This document shows positions 51,444 through 58,624 of a stretch of DNA of 64,000 nucleotides, piece by piece. A model generated the notes under the pieces. That model was not told where the DNA came from, ran no database searches, and worked only from the letters and a program-made list of their open reading frames with translations. Position 1 is the stretch's first letter. Each line of letters starts with the position of its first letter. The stretch is from Parabacteroides sp900760525 (GTDB lineage Bacteria > Bacteroidota > Bacteroidia > Bacteroidales > Tannerellaceae), in NCBI RefSeq assembly GCF_049860805.1, contig NZ_CP187555.1, forward strand, positions 4,340,001 to 4,404,000, read 5' to 3'. A program made the translations under genes and the position numbers.

Positions 51444-52874
51444 TCATTCTTCGCGCTTCGCCTTGATCTGTTCGAGGTTCGCACGGGCGGCTTCGCCTGC
51501 TGCCGGGCTGTTTTCCAATCTTTTCAGGATCGCTTCCGCACCGTCGAGATCGCCACGCAGCATCCGGACGGAGGCAAGCGCCAACTGTTTCTCGTCGCCT
51601 TCGACAGCTTTCGCAAGATAACTTTCCGCACGGTCGAGCTGGCCTGTCCGAATGGCGGTGTTGGCGGCATTCAGGTTGGATACCGGGTCGTCCGGGAACA
51701 TGCGGACCGCGATTTCGAATACTTCGTTATACTTCTCGCTGCCGGCTTCGAAAAGCTGTGCCACCATGAACATTTCGTTCAGGCTGAGCTTCTTCGGGTC
51801 GGTGTAGATGAGCGACTTCGCCTCTTCGGCTGTGAAGTTGCGGATGTGGTATTTCACCACGTAGTCCGAGTGACGCAAGGCGGGATAGATGTCACGCAGC
51901 AAGATCTTGTAAGAAGTACCGCCGTTCAGCGTCTTCAGTTTCAGTTCCTTCTTGTCCATGTCGCGCGGTTCCGGGTTGCGGATGATGGCGAGCAGTTCCG
52001 CCTTGTCGGGCAGGTTCATCTCTTCCAGCCGCTTTTCCAGCCCTTCCCAGTCTTCCGGCTCGAAGTCGACGCTGAAGGTGGCGTGTTCGAAGCGATAAAG
52101 GCTCTTCACATAGTCACGCAACGCCTTGGCACGGTTTTCTGCCAGATAGGTGTTGTTGGCGTATGTTCCTTCGGGGGAGGCGAAACCTTTGATCCACACC
52201 TCCGTGATAGTGGCGTAGGGATCGTCCTTCACCGACTCGATCGTGGCACGGATGGCGGCCAGTTCGCGCGGGTTGTTGCGGTAGTCGGGATAAATCGTAA
52301 TCTTGTTGACCGGGAAGTCGAGGAACGCCTTGCCTTCGATCGAACGCGCCTTGACCGCTTCGGCTTCGGGCGTACGGTAGGCGAGCAGCGGTTTCAATAC
52401 CACCGGCTCTGCCATGTTGATCGGGAAGAGCGGTAAACGGTCGTTCTGCAATGCCTCCCAGCCGCAACCGCATTCGTCGATGACGAGGGCGACTTCCGAC
52501 TTCTTCATCCACGGTGCCATCGGTGTGCGGGTGGTATATTCGAAAGTCTGAGGCTTCCCTTTCTCGCGGCGCAGTTCGTATTCATCGTGTGTCGTATAGG
52601 TACGCTCCGTCCGTTCATATAATATATGCCGGTCGCGTCCGGAGAGGATGACCGGCGTCAGGGGACGGATGCTGTCGCCTGACGTGATGACCGGTGTGCA
52701 AACCAGGCTACGGTCTGAAGGAACTTTGGTTTCTCCGAAGTCGAGTGTCATGCCGATCAGCAGGGTACCGTCCGACTTCTCCACAATCTTATCTTTTACT
52801 TTAATCTCTTGTGCCTGCAAGGTGGCTACCGCCAGCAGACTTGCCACAATCCATGTATGCTTGTTCATTTTCAT
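51444..52874 (-). CDS. DUF3868-OmpA protein with C-terminal TPR part (locus 2)
   Basis: A 476-aa exported protein: signal peptide (1-21, cut near LQAQ), DUF3868 domain (about 22-150, ending APWMKKSEVALVIDECGCGW), an OmpA-like peptidoglycan-binding domain (about 175-350; IKGFASPEGTYANNTYLAEN and RAKALRDYVK are the binding-site segment) and a TPR-like helical end (about 375-476). It presumably fixes the fimbrial apparatus to the cell wall. It lies 13 bp after the DUF3575 gene and 23 bp before the major subunit gene. Confidence 0.9.
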   Translation of the reverse strand: MKMNKHTWIVASLLAVATLQAQEIKVKDKIVEKSDGTLLIGMTLDFGETKVPSDRSLVCTPVITSGDSIRPLTPVILSGRDRHILYERTERTYTTHDEYELRREKGKPQTFEYTTRTPMAPWMKKSEVALVIDECGCGWEALQNDRLPLFPINMAEPVVLKPLLAYRTPEAEAVKARSIEGKAFLDFPVNKITIYPDYRNNPRELAAIRATIESVKDDPYATITEVWIKGFASPEGTYANNTYLAENRAKALRDYVKSLYRFEHATFSVDFEPEDWEGLEKRLEEMNLPDKAELLAIIRNPEPRDMDKKELKLKTLNGGTSYKILLRDIYPALRHSDYVVKYHIRNFTAEEAKSLIYTDPKKLSLNEMFMVAQLFEAGSEKYNEVFEIAVRMFPDDPVSNLNAANTAIRTGQLDRAESYLAKAVEGDEKQLALASVRMLRGDLDGAEAILKRLENSPAAGEAARANLEQIKAKREE

Positions 52875-52887
52875 AAGGCGGCGATGT

Positions 52888-53484
52888 TTAGAATTGATAA
52901 ATCAGGTTGATAGCGGCCTGCGTGGGACCGAAATAGTGTTTCTTCACATACTCCTGGCGGCGTCCGCAGTTGGTACAGGGGTACTTTTCCGATTCGAGGT
53001 AGAGGTAACCCACACCGACGGTCGCTTCCAGATTCCAGTGTTTGGAGAGCAGCCACGAATACCCGTAGCTGACACCTACACCCGCACCCCAACCCTGGTG
53101 GCGTTCGTTTTCGGTACCAAGCAGCTTGATGTCCGATACATTATATAATATGTATGGGACGTGCAATCCGATGAAATGTTTGTAAAACGTTTCGCAGAAC
53201 CAGTAGCGCATCTCCGGATGGAGTCGCCAATGTTTGAGAGATTTGCCATAGCTGCCGTCCTCCTTCTTTCCGTCGAACGGATTAAGCCCGGTCTCTATGT
53301 CCAGACTCCAGTGACGTGCCAGGCGAAACTCCGCTCCGGCGTTGAAAGTAGCCATGGCTCCCCAATATGGAATATTGGTTTTAATTCCGACGACCGAACC
53401 TTTTTGTCCGGTCAACCTGTCTTGTGCGTAGAATGTCAAGGGTACTACTAACAGGAACATCATGACGATAAGTTTTTTCATCAT
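52888..53484 (-). CDS. DUF3575 fimbrial-locus protein, first gene of locus 2
   Basis: A 198-aa exported barrel-like protein from ATG 53484, which gives a clean signal peptide (MMKKLIVMMFLLVVPLTFYA); the frame is open to ATG 53529. VGIKTNIPYWGAMATFNAGA, WSLDIETGLNPFDGKKEDGS and HFIGLHVPYILYNVSDIKLL are the DUF3575 pattern. The end IYQF suits an outer-membrane protein. It heads the six-gene fimbrial operon; the left inverted repeat of the predicted invertible segment is only 64 bp upstream of the start. Confidence 0.88.
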   Translation of the reverse strand: MMKKLIVMMFLLVVPLTFYAQDRLTGQKGSVVGIKTNIPYWGAMATFNAGAEFRLARHWSLDIETGLNPFDGKKEDGSYGKSLKHWRLHPEMRYWFCETFYKHFIGLHVPYILYNVSDIKLLGTENERHQGWGAGVGVSYGYSWLLSKHWNLEATVGVGYLYLESEKYPCTNCGRRQEYVKKHYFGPTQAAINLIYQF

Positions 53485-53850
53485 ACTCTTTATTGTTTTG
53501 CAGTTATAGTTTTCTTCCATTTCAGTCATCGGTTTGTTTTGCGGTATGCTTATTTATGAAATAAGGATACCAACATTTGTCTTTAGCCATAAAGAGCAGG
53601 TAGAACTGCAATTTTGGAATGTTTCTCCTGCTCGAAAAAGTTTGATTTTGACAATTTTTTGTTCTTTCTATGAAAGTAAAAGAATAAGAAATTGTAATAA
53701 AATATTAAATGAGGGCAAGGAAAGGGGAAACTTGTCTTAAAATAGAGAATCAATACTAATTTGTGTAAATAATGTGCAAAAATTAGGCAGTAGGGAAATG
53801 GGAAGACTATTTTTTTCTCTTTTAAAAAGCCTTCATATATATTTTTATAT

Positions 53851-53858
53851 TATTTTTG
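53851..53858 (+). promoter_or_regulatory. -7 element inside the invertible segment (points away from the operon)
   Basis: TATTTTTG matches TAnnTTTG on the plus strand; the -33 region is poor. No exact TAnnTTTG is found on the minus strand within 53569-53938. After inversion it would face the DUF3575 gene with a leader of about 170 nt. Confidence 0.45.
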
Positions 53859-53938
53859 CCTTTAAAATAAGGAAATATCTCCTTAGCTCAAACGAAATTT
53901 AACTCAACATCGTAATAACAAGTTTGTTATAAGCTATG

Positions 53939-54029
53939 ATCCTTATTTCATAAATAAGGATTGTTACAAACTTTACCTTATTTCATAAATAAGGATTGTT
54001 ACAAACTTTACCTTATTTCATAAATAAGG
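53939..54029. repeat. Tandem 35-bp repeat, three copies of the recombination site
   Basis: CCTTATTTCATAAATAAGG occurs at 53941, 53976 and 54011, with identical 16-bp spacers ATTGTTACAAACTTTA. Each 19-mer is a dyad with 8-bp arms around CAT, as expected for a tyrosine-recombinase site. The third copy encodes the last three residues and stop of the recombinase gene. It is not a CRISPR: the spacers are identical and short. Confidence 0.9.
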
Positions 54030-54983
54030 TGAAGTTTTAATCTGTCCTCCACCAAACAGACAGTTGATAGGGGCAGAAATAATTCGATTGGCTTTCGTCA
54101 ATTCAGACACATCCAATTCACTTAAATAGTAACGTGTTGTTTTTTCCGAACTGTGTCCCAATCCTTGGCTGATAACAGCGACGGAAACACCGGATTGTAG
54201 TGCCGTGGATGCCCAGCTATGGCGGATCACGTATGAAGTGAAACGGACAGGAAGGCAAAGTTTATCTCCGATTTCCTTCAATTTCTTGTTGTGCAGTGCC
54301 AGACAACATTTATATTGTGAATGAGTTGGCGAACTTGACGGTAGGATAGGAAAGAGAAACTTTCTTTCCTCTTTATTCGAAGGTGCATATTTATTGATAA
54401 TTTGCCACATACCGGTACTTATTTCCATACGGATTCGAGTACCTGTTTTCCGACGGTTATATACCAACTCGCCATTTTGGATGTTGCTTGTCGTCAGGTA
54501 AGCCATATCGACAAAAGGCATCCCACAGGCCAAAAAACTGAATAGGCACAGGTCTACCGCCAGTTCCTGTCCATGCGAACCATCTGTCTTGAAACTTGCC
54601 AACTGTTGAATAAGCGTGACAGATATGGCACGCTTGACGGTGGATTCGCGTTTGAGTTTGAGCCCCTGAAAGGGATGTTCAACCGGTTGCAACAAGCCAT
54701 CATAACAGGCTGCATTATAGATCGCGCGTAAACTGCTCTGATAGGAGTTGATCGTGTTTGTTGCTAATCCTTTGCACTGCAGGTAAGCAGCAAAATCAGA
54801 AATCAGCGTTCGGTTCAGGTCTTCCATACGAAATTCGGAATTACCCGTAAATTTCAAAAAATGATTGACGGCAACTTGATAAAGTTCCGCTGTACTTGCC
54901 TTATTCAATTTTTTTTTCACTCCGATACGCACATTGGCATATTCGAGAAGTAATAACGAAGGGGAAATTTTCTTTCGTGCCAT
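54018..54983 (-). CDS. Tyrosine recombinase of the fimbrial switch, catalytic Arg I replaced
   Basis: A 321-aa site-specific recombinase: a SAM-like core-binding domain (about 5-100) and a catalytic domain (about 115-305). Lys in YNRRKTGTR, Arg in YVIRHSWAS, His in GLGHSSEKTTRYY and the following Tyr are present. The first catalytic Arg is not: Bacteroidales relatives have A-R-G-M-(S/P)-F-V-D-M-A, whereas this one reads LACGMPFVDMAYL with Cys153 (codon TGT, a single C-to-T change from CGT, plus-strand 54525-54527). The enzyme may be inactive. The gene lies next to the inverted repeats and shares its 3' end with one of them, so it is the likely (former) invertase. Confidence 0.9.
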   Translation of the reverse strand: MARKKISPSLLLLEYANVRIGVKKKLNKASTAELYQVAVNHFLKFTGNSEFRMEDLNRTLISDFAAYLQCKGLATNTINSYQSSLRAIYNAACYDGLLQPVEHPFQGLKLKRESTVKRAISVTLIQQLASFKTDGSHGQELAVDLCLFSFLACGMPFVDMAYLTTSNIQNGELVYNRRKTGTRIRMEISTGMWQIINKYAPSNKEERKFLFPILPSSSPTHSQYKCCLALHNKKLKEIGDKLCLPVRFTSYVIRHSWASTALQSGVSVAVISQGLGHSSEKTTRYYLSELDVSELTKANRIISAPINCLFGGGQIKTSPYL

Positions 54984-55018
54984 ATTGGTATTTTGTTTGA
55001 ATGGTTATTAGCTTATAA

Positions 55019-55026
55019 CAAATGTA
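55019..55026 (-). promoter_or_regulatory. -7 element of the recombinase gene
   Basis: On the minus strand TACATTTG matches the consensus 35 nt before the ATG; CAAA runs to the right are not at consensus -33 spacing. Confidence 0.45.
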
Positions 55027-55119
55027 AATGCCTCTTATTGTCAAATTCTTCAAAAAGTTATTGGTTCAAATCGAAACTACTACTGCGTCTAATTCGATTT
55101 TCTATCCCATCTGATTCAA

Positions 55120-55144
55120 ATTACCCGCAAGGGTAATATTTTTT
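55120..55144 (+). terminator. Terminator-like hairpin in the GH106 gene leader
   Basis: ATTACCC-GCAA-GGGTAAT is a perfect 7-bp stem with a tetraloop, followed by A and six T. No plus-strand gene precedes it, so it is either an attenuator or the end of an unseen short transcript. Confidence 0.55.
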
Positions 55145-55308
55145 AACAAACAGGTGCTTTCGGTATGTTGTTTGGAATCAGTGTATTGTCGGATATTGGT
55201 GGGCAAGGATGGGTTGTTGTCATTTTTGAAAAAAGATAAATCATTATAGAGAAGATGAAGAAAGATAATCTTATTACTTTTACCGCCGGAATCTTAAAAG
55301 AACAGACC

Positions 55309-58300
55309 ATGAGAAAACCTCTGCTTAAAACATTGCTTTGCCTTTCGCTATTGGCTCCTTTTACGGGGAGTGGCCAGGATAAAAATGCGCTTGAATCCGG
55401 TTTTGCGAATCCGGCTGAAAAGGTGCAAACTTCCGTTTATTGGTATTGGATTTCCGGGAATATCTCGGAAGAAGGCGTAAAGAAGGACCTGTATTCGATG
55501 AAAGAAGCCGGGATCAACCGGGCTTTTATCGGGAATATCGGGTTGGAAGGGATTCATACGCCTTATAAGACCGTGCCGTTTTACAGTGAGGAATGGTGGA
55601 AAATACTACATGCAGCCCTTAAAACGGCAACGGAGTTAGGAATAGAGATCGGCATTTTTAATTCCCCCGGATGGAGTCAGTCGGGCGGGCCGTGGGTGAA
55701 ACCGGAACAGGCGATGCGTTATTTGGCATCTGTAAAGGCGGAAGTCAGTGGAGGAAAACAGGTCGAGGTGGTTTTGGCGAATCCGGATAAAGATTTCCAG
55801 GATGTAAAGGTGATCGCTTTTCCCTCTGTCGGGAAGAGAGCAACCCGGCTGTCGGCCGCAAATACACAAGTGACATCTGCAACGCCTTTGCAAAACTTGA
55901 ACAGCCTGATCGATGGAGATAAAGAGACGGCCATGCTCTTTACGGAAAAGAGTGAAAAGCCGGTGGCGATCGATTTCAGGACGGACGAACCGTTTACTTT
56001 ACGCAGTCTGCAAATCTTCCCCGCTTGTCAGCCGATCCAAACCAATGCCCGTTTATTGGTAAAAGAGAACGGGGCTTACCGGATGCTGTCCGATTTTAAG
56101 ATCGACCGTTTCAATGCGAATCTGAATGTCGGCTTTGAACCGTATGCTCCCGTCGTTATCTCTATCCCGGCAATGACGGCAAGCGAGTTCCGGTTGGAAC
56201 TGACAAACGTCGCTCCAGGTACGGGACTGGCCGAGGTGGAGTTTTCTTCTCTTCCTGCTGTGGAACGTTATCCTGAGAAGACATTGGCCAAGATGTTTCA
56301 GACTCCGCTTCCCTATTGGCATGAATACCAGTGGCCGGTACAACCGGAAGCTGGCGATCCCTCCCTGGTTATCGATCCCGGACAAGTGTTGGATATTTCT
56401 GCTTTCCTGCAGGGGGACCGCCTTGTCTGGAAAGCTCCGGCAGGAGAGTGGACAGTCCTGCGTACCGGTATGCTCCCGACAGGCGTAACAAACAGCCCTG
56501 CCGATCCCGAAGCGACCGGTCTGGAAATAGATAAAATGAGCCGCAAGCATGTAGAAGCGCATTTTGAAGCTTTCATGGGCGAAATATACCGCCGTATTCC
56601 GGCAGAAGACCGTACCTGTTGGAAAGTTGTCGTGCAAGACAGTTACGAAACAGGCGGACAAAATTTTACCGACGGTTTCTTATCGGAGTTTCAGGCGCGT
56701 TACGGCTATGATCCGTTACCATTCCTTCCGGTTTATGAAGGATATGTGGTCAAGAGCGAGGATCAGTCCGACCGTTTCTTTTGGGACCTGCGCCGCCTGA
56801 TTGCGGATAAGATTGCATACGACTATGTCGGCGGCTTGCGGGACGTATGCCATAAATACGGATTGACGACCTGGCTGGAAAACTACGGGCACTGGGGCTT
56901 TCCCGGCGAGTTCCTGCAATACGGCGGACAGTCGGACGAGATAGGAGGCGAGTTCTGGAGCTTTGGCGATTTGGGGAATATCGAGAATCGTGCCGCCTCT
57001 TCCTGTGGACATATATACGGAAAGCAGAAGATTTCGGCCGAATCGTTCACCAGCGGCGGGACGCCTTTCAGTTGCTATCCCGCCATGATGAAACAACGTG
57101 GCGACCGTTTCTTTACGGAAGGAATCAATAATACGTTGTTGCACGTCTATATTTCGCAACCTTCGGAAGAACGGGAACCGGGGATGAACGCCTGGTTCAG
57201 CAGCGAGTTCAACCGGCTGAACACCTGGTATCCTCAGATGGATTTGTTTACATCCTATTTGAAACGTGTCAATTATATGTTGCAACAAGGGCTGAATATT
57301 GCCGATGTTGCGTATTTTATCGGCGAAGATGCCCCTAAGATGACAGGTATCGTTGAACCGGAACTGCCGAAAGGTTACCAGTTCGATTATATCAATGCCG
57401 AGGTGATAGAGCGCGACCTCTTTGTCAAAGACGGCTTGCTGACGTTGCCTCACGGTACGCAATACCGGATATTGGTACTTCCGAAGCTCGAGACCATGCG
57501 TCCCGAACTGCTTGCCAAGATCGGGAAACTGATCGAAGACGGTGCAGTTGTCTTAGGACCTGCCCCGAAACGTTCGCCGAGTGGCGAATCTTTCCAAACG
57601 GCTGACGGGCAGGTTAAGAAGTTGGCAGACGTATTATGGTCCGGCCTGGACGGGCGGAACGTGAAGGCTGCCAAAAGAGGAAAGGGGGAATTACTGTTTG
57701 GTATGACAATGGAAGAAGCCTTGAAGCATATAGGCTGTGTACCTGACTGCGGGCTGCCGGCGGACGCTCCGGTCCTCTACGGACACCGTTCTGCCGGAGA
57801 TGCCGAGATCTATTTTATCTCCAACCAGAAGGAAGAGACGATCGAGGTCAGTCCGGAGTTTCGTGTCCGTTCAAGGCAACCGGAGTTGTGGGATGCGACA
57901 ACCGGTCGTACCCGTATGCTACCGGCCTATAAAGAGACGGCTGCGGGAACGGTGGTCCCTTTGATGTTACATCCTCATGAAAGTGCTTTTGTCGTGTTCC
58001 GCCGGCCGGCCGCGAAAGCGGAGGGAACGGGGTTGCAACTGAACTATCCGGCTCCGCAGACGCTTGTTCGCTTAGATGCTTCTTGGAAAGTCTCTTTTGA
58101 GGAAAAGAGAAGAGGACCGGCTGTTCAAACCTTTGCCCGCCTGGAAGATATCAGTAAGAACGAAAATCCTGATATCCGCTATTATTCAGGTACGATTTGG
58201 TACGAGACGGAATTTAAGTTGAAAAAGAAACCGGAAGGCCAATTGTATCTGAATCTGAACGATGTCGGTGTCATGGCAAAAGTAAAGATCAACGGCCGGT

Positions 58301-58536
58301 ATGCCGGGGGTGTTTGGACAGCTCCCTACCGGGTAAATGTCACGGATTTGGTTCAAAAAGGAAAGAATAAAGTCGAAATAGAAGTCGTTACCACCTGGAT
58401 GAACCGCTTGATCGGCGACAGCCGTTTACCGGAGTCCGAACGGAAAACCTGGACGCCTTGCAACAGCTGGAAACCGACCGACAGTTTGCAGAAATCCGGT
58501 CTGATCGGTCCCGTTTGTATAGAATGTGTGAATTGA
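55309..58536 (+). CDS. GH106-like alpha-L-rhamnosidase family glycosidase
   Basis: A 1075-aa exported enzyme (signal peptide from ATG 55309, cut near GSGQ; the frame extends to ATG 55255). The N-terminal catalytic region has the GH106 pattern: VQTSVYWYWISGNISEEGVK, GINRAFIGNIGLEG, FNSPGWSQSGGPWVKPEQAM, and later WKVVVQDSYETGGQNFTDGF and YGHWGFPGEFLQYGGQSDEI. C-terminal beta domains include a carbohydrate-binding sandwich (about 960-1060) with LYLNLNDVGVMAKVKINGRY. Known GH106 members remove alpha-L-rhamnose, for example from rhamnogalacturonan II; the specific substrate is not shown. No SusCD genes are adjacent, so it is a stand-alone gene. Confidence 0.85.
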   Translation: MRKPLLKTLLCLSLLAPFTGSGQDKNALESGFANPAEKVQTSVYWYWISGNISEEGVKKDLYSMKEAGINRAFIGNIGLEGIHTPYKTVPFYSEEWWKILHAALKTATELGIEIGIFNSPGWSQSGGPWVKPEQAMRYLASVKAEVSGGKQVEVVLANPDKDFQDVKVIAFPSVGKRATRLSAANTQVTSATPLQNLNSLIDGDKETAMLFTEKSEKPVAIDFRTDEPFTLRSLQIFPACQPIQTNARLLVKENGAYRMLSDFKIDRFNANLNVGFEPYAPVVISIPAMTASEFRLELTNVAPGTGLAEVEFSSLPAVERYPEKTLAKMFQTPLPYWHEYQWPVQPEAGDPSLVIDPGQVLDISAFLQGDRLVWKAPAGEWTVLRTGMLPTGVTNSPADPEATGLEIDKMSRKHVEAHFEAFMGEIYRRIPAEDRTCWKVVVQDSYETGGQNFTDGFLSEFQARYGYDPLPFLPVYEGYVVKSEDQSDRFFWDLRRLIADKIAYDYVGGLRDVCHKYGLTTWLENYGHWGFPGEFLQYGGQSDEIGGEFWSFGDLGNIENRAASSCGHIYGKQKISAESFTSGGTPFSCYPAMMKQRGDRFFTEGINNTLLHVYISQPSEEREPGMNAWFSSEFNRLNTWYPQMDLFTSYLKRVNYMLQQGLNIADVAYFIGEDAPKMTGIVEPELPKGYQFDYINAEVIERDLFVKDGLLTLPHGTQYRILVLPKLETMRPELLAKIGKLIEDGAVVLGPAPKRSPSGESFQTADGQVKKLADVLWSGLDGRNVKAAKRGKGELLFGMTMEEALKHIGCVPDCGLPADAPVLYGHRSAGDAEIYFISNQKEETIEVSPEFRVRSRQPELWDATTGRTRMLPAYKETAAGTVVPLMLHPHESAFVVFRRPAAKAEGTGLQLNYPAPQTLVRLDASWKVSFEEKRRGPAVQTFARLEDISKNENPDIRYYSGTIWYETEFKLKKKPEGQLYLNLNDVGVMAKVKINGRYAGGVWTAPYRVNVTDLVQKGKNKVEIEVVTTWMNRLIGDSRLPESERKTWTPCNSWKPTDSLQKSGLIGPVCIECVN

Positions 58537-58558
58537 TTGTTTCCGAATGTGAATGCCA

Positions 58559-58591
58559 GCTGTTTACTTGGCAAAACAGCATTACTTTTTT
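58559..58591 (+). terminator. Terminator after the GH106 gene, overlapping the uvrA promoter
   Basis: GCTGTTT (58559-58565) pairs with AAACAGC (58574-58580), then ATTAC and a T6 run to 58591. The same bases contain the weak -33 of uvrA. Confidence 0.6.
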
Positions 58592-58598
58592 ACCTTTG
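58591..58598 (+). promoter_or_regulatory. -7 element of uvrA
   Basis: TACCTTTG matches the consensus; TTG at 58568-58570 is a partial -33. The expected transcript start near 58605 leaves room for translation from ATG 58625 but hardly from ATG 58610. Confidence 0.6.
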
Positions 58599-58624
58599 CA
58601 ATTTGGTAAATGAAGGAAATAAGT

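Larger units (their letters stand above)
53549..54029. other. Predicted invertible promoter segment of fimbrial locus 2
   Basis: CTTATTTATGAAATAAGGAT at 53549-53568 is the exact reverse complement of the 20-mer at 53939-53958. The right side has two more 18-19 bp copies (53976-53994 and 54011-54029) with 35-bp period. The 370 bp between the repeats have no credible gene (a 68-aa frame at 53534-53740 has no recognisable features) and contain one consensus -7 element pointing right, away from the operon. Layout and adjacent tyrosine recombinase gene match the invertible promoters of Bacteroidales surface loci. Inversion itself is inferred. Confidence 0.7.

Noticed and set aside
53534..53740. 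68-aa plus-strand frame at the left end of the invertible segment
   Set aside because: It starts inside the operon leader, crosses the inverted repeat and resembles nothing known; composition is that of A/T-rich intergenic DNA.
53941..54029. Regular repeats that could be taken for a CRISPR array
   Set aside because: The 16-bp spacers are identical, repeats are only 19 bp, there are three units and no cas genes; it is a tandem recombination-site repeat.
53549..54983. Integrated mobile element bounded by the recombinase
   Set aside because: No element genes, tRNA target or outer direct repeats are seen; the repeats lie in inverted orientation beside a promoter region, which fits an invertible switch better.
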